Shown here: piece after piece, positions 57,838-64,000 of the stretch | How the letters are laid out: each line of letters opens with the position of its first letter | Numbering within the stretch: the first letter of the stretch is position 1 | Source: Phialophora verrucosa | Taxonomy: Eukaryota; Ascomycota; Eurotiomycetes; Chaetothyriales; Herpotrichiellaceae | Assembly: GCA_002099365.1 (NCBI GenBank) | Contig: MSED01000006.1 | Location: 744,001 to 808,000 of the forward strand | Direction of reading: 5' to 3' | DNA: 64,000 bases | Notes under the pieces: model-generated | Databases searched by the model: none | What the model saw: only the letters and a program-made list of their open reading frames with translations | What the model was told of the DNA's origin: nothing | Program-made: the position numbers and the translations under genes

Positions 57838-59798
57838 TCAAACTCCCCCCAAGCCTCTGCCACTCCTTGCCTGCACCTGTGGCCGCCTTGCAGAGGCCAA
57901 GGCAAGAAATTTTCTTTGCAGCGTGCGCCACCAAGCAGGATACTGGCCATGGATCTCCTTTTGGACGAAGAACCACCAGATGTAAATTGTGATCCCGGTC
58001 AGCGGAAGGGTGCCAGCGACAAAGATCCACCAGTTACTGGCAACAACCAGTAGGGAACTGCCGTCTGGTCTTGTGGCAGTATTAACAAACGATGTGGAGA
58101 AGAAATTCTGACCACTGGGTCAACTCGGCTTCGAATTCGTGCTCGGGCTTAGACGTACAGATACGACCGTTGCTGGGAGGTATATCAAGGTAAGAACAGT
58201 GAGCACTTTGACAGCCGCAGCGTCGTGAGTAGCCTTTTGTGTCAATTGATGCATGACGGCAGTCTCACGGGCGGATTCGACCGCCAGAAGCTTCAGGGCG
58301 TTGCTGTTGCTGAGGTCAAGAATGTCTGATACCTGCAAGATTGGTTAGTTTTGCCAGCAATAAGGCTGCTGACTTTACCAGATCGCAAGCACTTTTGACC
58401 TTACTTTGTAACGCCCGCGCCTGCGCCCGACAGTGCCTCAGGTCCTCGACATTTTCTTTGCATGCATGGTCGATGAGTTGGCGGTGGCTCAAGGCCAGAG
58501 TGTCTCCTGCAGTAATATTCTCGTGAACCTTTTGAATTGTGCCAATCAAGTGATCAAGACTTGAGAGCGCCTCACAAATAATGTCGTCGAGTAGTTTCAG
58601 ATATTGCCGCTCCTCAAGCTGTGTGATTTCTGTGCTGTCCCAATCAAGGTCCACCAGAACAGCTCGCTCAGCCTGCGGAGCTGTCAGCACTGTTGACACC
58701 AGAGGATCAGCATGCGGACCTGACGATCGACCTTGCCAGCTAGATAAGCAAGGTAGGGCCGCCACGCAGATACACTTCTTGTGAGAAGTACTAGGTGTAA
58801 TTCCCACCAGCATAGACTTTGGATGTCCTCCTGATGTGCAAGATGATCCCTGAGTGCTTTCTCGGCACTTCTCCCAATCCCCGCGAATATGAAGCTCGGA
58901 GAAATGTTTGTTGGCGGGAGTTGTTGATATATTAGAAACTGTCGTATTGACCAAGGACTGGACAGCGACCTATGATTCAACTCAGGAAAACGTACAATGT
59001 ATGCACATTCTAAGTCGTTAGTCCTGTCCAATATTCTTGCAAGCAAAGAGAGACTTTTGACGGGACGTACCCCATGGACGTGTCATCGTTTTCGTGCTCT
59101 GCGACATCGGCAGATGTGATGATACCCAGGCCACTGGAGGAGCTGAACACGTTTCTCCACAGCTTGGGCCAAAACAGATAATGAAGTCAAGTAATCGTTG
59201 TGAGATGTTGCAGACTCCGACAAGGTGCATGAGTGATTGCCTGTTGATGCTAAGGGGGCTGATTGAGTTGCGTTGGCGAATGAAGCTGACAATGTTAGGA
59301 TAGCACCACTAGGAGGCTGGGGGTACTAGCATGAGCTTGAACGTGGTCAATTGCTATACCTTTGTTAGTTCAATTAGCAGAGGGTGGTGTCGCAGACATG
59401 CTCACGGTGATATGGTGAGACATGCTCTCCCCATTATTGAGCAACATCATGCACAGACCTTTCGGACTGGTCGCCTTGCCCACCGAGCCGAGACAACCAG
59501 CTTCATCTTCTTGATGGGCATCATCCGGAATGAGAAGCTCAACGTGAGACGGCTCGTCGTCCCTAGCCAAGCATAATTCAAGTCGCTCCTCGAGGTATTC
59601 AATTGTGGTCCGGGCAGAGTTTTGGTAGAGACCTTCCTCTATCAACTCTGGAGCTGCCATGTTTGTCTGAAGGACAGCTGCGAGATTGTGTTCCAGAACA
59701 ACTGCTTGCTGCCATTCTATTAGCAGTCTCACAAAAGTATATCTGGGCTCAAAGTAACGCCCAACAGCGTCATTGCTGCGCGGGTTGTTGAAGCTGAT
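57838..59798 (-). CDS. CorA-like fungal membrane protein (5' end unresolved)
   Basis: Member of a large fungal family distantly related to CorA magnesium channels. Exons traced from the 3' side, all in phase: 58107-57838, 58332-58165, 58672-58379, 59009-58720, 59308-59071 (left border uncertain) and 59798-59406. Together they give about 550 residues. The N-terminal soluble part shows LAAVLQTNMAAPELIEEGLY then TTIEYLEERLELCLARDD; the middle SSPWSIRQFLIYQQ and RSVSAWRPYLAYLAGKVDRQ; then a helical stalk. The end has two membrane spans, VKVLTVLTLIYLPATV and NWWIFVAGTLPLTGITIYIW. The loop NFFSTSFVNT replaces the GMN motif of true CorA channels, so ion transport is doubtful. At least one more 5' exon is needed because no ATG precedes the first conserved segment. 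Expression and targeting are unknown. Confidence 0.75.
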
Positions 59799-61788
59799 CT
59801 ACAGAATCTGCCCACACATCGCAGCACATTCTGCTATTTCGTGATACTGGCCGTAGTTAGGCTGACTTCCGCTTACTTGACTCTGGTGATTGGGGTTTTT
59901 GGGAAGCGATTGTCAGCTCCAAGGACACCTCCCAACCGATGGGCCGTGTCAATGCAAGGGCAGGCTAGCGTGTGGCCTTCGAGATAAGTCCCCCAGCAAG
60001 GCGATGTGGGGTGAGCGCAAACGGGATCGCAAGGTAGCCTTGCCCCGGCCACTCGAAGTTGGCCACACATCGGTACCGATCGGTAGCTGCTATGCTTGGA
60101 ATTTGGCTGCATGCTTGTGCTTCGCGCTTGCAGTACGAGGCTGGGCCGCTATTGGAATGAAGAACCTCCCGGCGCTGCAATGTTAATAACCACCAAGCTC
60201 CTGCCAGTATCTCCTCACCGGTCAAACAAGTGTGAGGTGCCCGCTCCGAATCGTCCTCTAATGAAATGTCGTGCCATTCGCCTCGCGACGTCAGGGTGCA
60301 ACACATTCCGACGATTGTGCACCCATTGGCAAGAAGTTCAGGGTTATCTATCCACAACGAGATGCTTCAACTCACGCAAGAGTTGCCGTGTGCTTACGAA
60401 GAGCAGTGGCCAGCTGATGAAGAGCCACCGCGCCGTGGCCCCCCCTCACGCTGAATGCGGCCCCGCCACCGAGATCTGCCCTTTTAATCGCTGCTCCATC
60501 CTCCTGGATTTTCCTTCCTGGCACCCTACTCTTCTCGATCCCGTTTTAAGCTGAATTCGGGTTCAATTATTCGAAACAACGCCGACTAATTGACCTGTGT
60601 TTTTCACACGCCCTGTGCTGTCACTGCCGACATTTAGGAAGTGCTTTCCATCGAACCTGCGTCAAGGCCGAGAGGAGCCCAGTCATTGATTGTCTTTTTG
60701 GCCACGATGCCGATGACCACCAAGTACCAAATTATTCCGAGTCGCGACTTGCCGAAGGAAAAGTTGCAGGAGTTTATGGCTTGCAAAAACGATCCCAGCT
60801 CGTTCACGGTGACAAGGAAGCTGGATAAATACCATATCCGCTACACCGATGCCAGCGCCCAGTCACTAAAATGGGTGAGTCCGCAATCCCGCAAGTCGCG
60901 CAATTGCGAAAAGAAGGAGCCGTTGACTCAAGAGGAATAGGAGGACATCTCGAAACTTACGCGGTGACGTTGAGCCTGCGACCATGACCGTTCGGACGAG
61001 TGTCCGATGTTTGGATTCCTCACTGAAGCAAATCTATTGACGGTGCCAAGTCGGCGGCCTTCGACATGAAAGAATTGTGCCTGCCGAGTTTGCCAGAACT
61101 GGTACATGAGAACCCAGTGTTCACAGGAAATTTCGGGCTCGCGTAGAAACCCCGTGAGTTCGGAATGCTAGAAACAAGTGCTCCGGGGCCGCATTCACAA
61201 TCTACAGGGCCATGATTCTCTTCTTCCCAAATCGGCCTCTCCGAATCTTGTTGTTGAGCATGTCATCGCGCAAACCTCTCCCCTGCGCATTTGCCCTACT
61301 GCGATGAGAGCCTATGTATTCGCGCTGCGCTGTCTTCTAATGTTTACGATTCCGATGCAGCATCCCCCTGGCGAAATATGCATGCATTGTTGTATCGAAC
61401 GACGGATCGTGGAAGATCACGAAGCTGCGAGAGTGCCCAAAAGCCGCAATCGAGGGCCGGAAGTGGCTGGTCGCGGACAGCAGCCTTTGAGTGACCTTTA
61501 CTGCACGGTGTCGTGTTCGTCTGCTATAGGCTCCAAACCCCCCTGCGTCGCTGCAACTGATTGTCCCAAAAGAGGCTCCCGCCGATCCGCCCATTTCCAG
61601 TCGTCGAAAAGATCGCAAAGCACACTCTCGCCGACTTAATATCGATGCTCCGCTCACTCCTGCGTTAATATCGTCTGTGTCGAAGCAAGAGCCCTGAAGT
61701 CGTAGCCCTGACTCCGTGTCCCGTGTGTCCTTCGGTCACATAGCATTTATCCCAGTATTCTCTTTCCCTGTGTCCTGGCCAACATACC
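59799..61788. other. 2 kb region, 5' exon of the CorA-like gene and uncertain small ORF
   Basis: The missing first exon of the CorA-like gene should lie in the left part; a donor-like GTAAGC at about 59872 (minus strand) may belong to it. A frame at 59965-60357 (-) has no recognised match. A small ORF at 60707 is listed separately. Nothing else stands out. Confidence 0.35.
60707..60940 (+). CDS. possible small protein, exon structure uncertain
   Basis: Unrecognised 77-codon frame from ATG (MPMTTKYQIIPSRDLPKEK). The first 55 residues look natural and charged, and at LKW the DNA reads GTGAGT, a perfect donor, suggesting that the rest is intronic. No convincing second exon was found. It may be the first exon of a short gene or chance. 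Confidence 0.3.
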   Translation: MPMTTKYQIIPSRDLPKEKLQEFMACKNDPSSFTVTRKLDKYHIRYTDASAQSLKWVSPQSRKSRNCEKKEPLTQEE

Positions 61789-62268
61789 ATGCCTCCAACA
61801 GTCCAAAACACAACCCTCCAGGCAAGCAGAAGCACTGGCAGTGTCACTGGTTCGCAACAGATCATTGAAGACAAGTACATCGACCCGGACGCCTTGAAGG
61901 CGTATATGAAAACAAACTTTGAGCCCGGAACCTGGAAAGTTCAGGTATGTGTTGATCAGTCCTGTCCTGCCACGACCGAAGCACGAGAGCAACAATCTCG
62001 AACTGCTTGACTGCTTGACTACTTGACTGCTTGACTGCTTGACTGCTTGACTGCTTGACTGCTTGACTGCTTGACTGCTTGACTGCTTGACTGCTTGACT
62101 GCTTGACTGCTTGACTGCTTGACTGCTTGACTGCTTGACTGCTTGACTGCTTGACTGCTTGACTGATCAAACCCACATTCCTAGAGCAAGCTCGGGAAGG
62201 TCATCATTACGACGCCCGCGGCAATCCCGCAGGTGCGTACGCTTCACTGCGGAACTGACAGGGGCTGA
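61789..62268 (+). CDS. possible small protein with repeat-filled intron
   Basis: Exon 1 (61789-61944) encodes MPPTVQNTTLQASRSTGSVT, then a helical segment DKYIDPDALKAYMKTNFEPG and TWKVQ, and ends at a strong GTATGT donor. A 240-base intron filled by an 8-base tandem repeat ends CCTAG at 62184. Exon 2 then reads SKLGKVIITTPAAIPQ in phase, so a folded alpha/beta mini-domain (helix then strands) is plausible. The 3' end is uncertain: read-through stops at 62266-62268, but a further 39-base intron could extend it. No family recognised. Confidence 0.4.
62003..62162 (+). repeat. 8-base tandem repeat, 20 copies
   Basis: Unit ctgcttga repeated 20 times without indels; one copy (the third, 62019-62026) reads ctacttga. 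It lies inside the proposed intron of the small gene at 61789. Because 8 is not a multiple of 3, each strand and frame reads a 24-base period, which creates an artificial Ser-Gln-Ala-Val-Lys repeat frame on the minus strand. Confidence 0.97.
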
Positions 62269-62824
62269 CAGACCATGAAAATCTACAGAAAGATCTTCCT
62301 CTCTTCACGCTCCCGAGCTAGACGGGGCCGAGGACTTCGCGCGAGTATTGTATTGTATTGTACTTGGAGGAACGGCGCCGGCTGCATTAAACAATTAGGT
62401 GCTGTCCTCGGGCTCGAACGTGATTTATGTTGCTTGAGAAGACGTGTAATCGTACTTCGATCTATGGCAAAAAAGGAAGGAATAATTAATAAATGACATG
62501 CCCGCTTATAGTGACGTGGCAGAGGGTCAATACTACGGGGACAGGGCGAGGGTACTACGTAGACACCCTAAGACTTTATCGTATTGTGTGCGGATCATGT
62601 ATTCTAAAGCTCAGAAAAGAGAAGGCATCGGCCAAAGGTGTAGATGCACAGAGTACATAGCCAAACGGAAAGAGGCTGAAAGCGCTTTTCGATCCAGTCT
62701 ACCAGTAAATAGTCCTTGGGTCATTGGTCTATATGTTTGACTGGATAAGCGGGAAGACTATCGAAATTCTGAGAGCCAGCGATCCCTAAGTATCAAATAT
62801 TGTGAACTCAAAGGTTCTCGTTGG
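62269..62824. other. intergenic, convergent 3' regions
   Basis: About 550 bases, with a short TATTG repeat (attgtattgtattgta near 62347). An ATG-led frame at 62275-62496 (+) has no domain; it could be a third exon of the preceding small gene. Confidence 0.35.
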
Positions 62825-64000
62825 CTATGCCTGGACCTTGACTCCGTTGCAGTGGCCGTTTATGCCGTTGGCGACACCATCAATGATACCATTTGTTGTA
62901 TCGTTCCTCGTCCCATTGCTGATGCCGTTGACCCCTTCGGGCCCTGATGCGTGCTTTGTCGCGGTCGAGACTCCATTGGTGTTCTTACCATCAGTGTCGC
63001 TGTGACCGTTCTTGTAGGTATCATCATTCAACACGTTGAGCTTTTTGACACCATTGGAAACTCCATTGGTTTCGACTTCGACTGGCTTGTTGTTCACCGT
63101 GTAACCTGTGTCGCTAGCATCGACGAAAGCCTCAAGACCTTCGCCGTTGCGCGGGTACTGCTCCATAATGGCCTTGTGATGCTTGAGAGCGGCGTACATT
63201 TCATCCATGGAAACATCGTTCAGGAAGACACATTTCCCAAGTGGACTTGGTACGGCAGCTCGAAGCTTACCATCTCGAGTCCTCAGAATTGCCTTCGTAG
63301 CCTTATCAAGAATTTCTTCGTCAAATTGGTGGTGATCCATGGACAATCCTGCCCGAGAGAATAGGTTCAAAAGTCGCTTGTGATCTTCGTCAGGTAAGTT
63401 GCCCCGCATGTTGGCCAACGTGGCTGAGTATGCCATGTCGATGCTGATAGCGTGGCCATGGCGGAGGGGAACGTCGGGGACTAGCTCGTGGAGTGGCGAC
63501 CATCTAGAATAAGTCAGCGGGCTTTTCATAAGTGAACGTAGCAACCTACGTGTGGCCGTATGCAATGACTCTGTCAAGGCCGATTTCGTGCAAGTTGGGT
63601 GTCTCAAGCTTCAACATCTCATGGATGCCTGCTCGGTTGATGGCGTCGGCAGCATCACGAACCTCCTTCGGTGACCCCTCGGCCCGACCGAATCCGGTCT
63701 CGATCAATTGCTCACAATACTTGTCGAGCAACTCGAACGTCGGAAGATGTGCACAAGTCGAGATTTTGATTAGCTCAGCAAAACCGTTGCGGATTTGCGC
63801 CTGCGGAAGAGTGCGGAGGAACGTGAAGTCGAGGAATGTGTGCATCGGGGCGTGATAGGCACCCAGGCGGTTTTTGTAGTTGCCGTAATTGACAGCAACC
63901 TTGATAGAAACCGAAGCATCAATCAGGCCAATGACCGTCGTAGGTATGCGGATGTAGTTTGTGTTTCTCCTGTACGCAGCACATGCGAAACTATTGGACA
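62825..64000 (-). CDS. sedoheptulose 7-phosphate cyclase (DDGS/EEVS type), partial
   Basis: Sugar-phosphate cyclase of the dehydroquinate-synthase fold. It is cut by the right edge, so only about 375 C-terminal residues are present. Exons are 64000-63550 (incomplete) and 63503-62825, intron GTAGGT...TCTAG joining YGHT to WSPLHE. Landmarks are YIRIPTTVIGLIDASVSIKV, NRLGAYHAPMHTFLDF, RNGFAELIKIS and the metal/active-site block VPLRHGHAISIDMAYS. These match fungal enzymes that turn sedoheptulose 7-phosphate into desmethyl-4-deoxygadusol, the first step of mycosporine sunscreens, or the related 2-epi-5-epi-valiolone synthases; the two cannot be separated here. The last 70 residues are an unusual Asn/Gly-rich tail (TNGIIDGVANGINGH). 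Partner genes (O-methyltransferase, ATP-grasp) would be expected beyond the right edge. Confidence 0.9.

Noticed and set aside
61862..62176. Minus-strand frame encoding repeated Ser-Gln-Ala-Val-Lys units
   Set aside because: Produced by reading the 8-base tandem repeat; no real protein features outside it.
1..64000. CRISPR arrays, integrase/transposase genes or bacterial-style operons
   Set aside because: The window is clearly eukaryotic with spliced genes; no repeat-spacer pattern and no transposase motifs were seen.

Overview
The window is nuclear DNA of a filamentous ascomycete (Pezizomycotina). Genes lie on both strands, most are split by short introns (about 40-100 bases, GT...AG with CTAAC/CTGAC-like branch sites), spacers are 0.3-3 kb, and the families are typical of these fungi: a HET-domain protein, an NRPS-like carboxylate reductase, a PRISE reductase, a PMP47-type peroxisomal carrier and a fungal CorA-like membrane protein. 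A mycosporine-type sugar-phosphate cyclase at the right edge would suit a melanised or sun-exposed fungus, but the order cannot be fixed from sequence alone. No rRNA, tRNA, CRISPR or intact transposon was found. All splice sites were read by eye and checked only for reading-frame continuity.

Layout. 0.6-4.9 kb: a small membrane protein with 11-residue repeats, a peroxisomal carrier and a SYLF protein. 6.5-15.8 kb: a small coiled-coil membrane protein, a Gfo/Idh/MocA (Gal80-like) oxidoreductase, an aldo-keto reductase, a 3.2 kb gene-poor gap and a PRISE short-chain reductase. 15.9-22.5 kb: core nuclear functions, namely the TFIIH helicase XPB/Ssl2, a small DUF4748-like protein fired divergently from it, a small putative mitochondrial protein and a CID (RPR)-domain RNA-processing protein. 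24.5-31.3 kb: a small conserved-looking protein, a 3.3 kb stretch with fragments of coding-like sequence, and a large 2-oxoglutarate/Fe(II) oxygenase ending in a SUMO-interaction-like motif. 32.4-34.6 kb: a HET domain fused to a protein kinase. 34.9-36.4 kb: a secreted histidine acid phosphatase.

37.1-49.9 kb is a run of conserved housekeeping regulators: a Ulp2-type SUMO protease in six exons, an eIF4E-family (4EHP-like) cap-binding protein, a mitochondrial PDK/BCKDK-type kinase and, divergent from it, the ubiquitin protease Ubp15/USP7. 50.5-59.8 kb is accessory: an adenylation-carrier-reductase enzyme, a second large kinase whose kinase domain resembles that of the HET-kinase, and a multi-exon CorA-like membrane protein. 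60-64 kb has small uncertain genes, an 8-base tandem repeat of 20 copies inside a probable intron, and the 3' part of a sedoheptulose 7-phosphate cyclase running off the right edge.

Working links are limited. SUMO protease, ubiquitin protease, cap-binding protein, XPB and the CID protein are independent housekeeping genes. The two kinases and the HET domain are the best candidates for a self/non-self or stress signalling system. The NRPS-like enzyme, PRISE reductase, aldo-keto reductase and cyclase are probable specialised-metabolism enzymes but do not form one tight cluster here.
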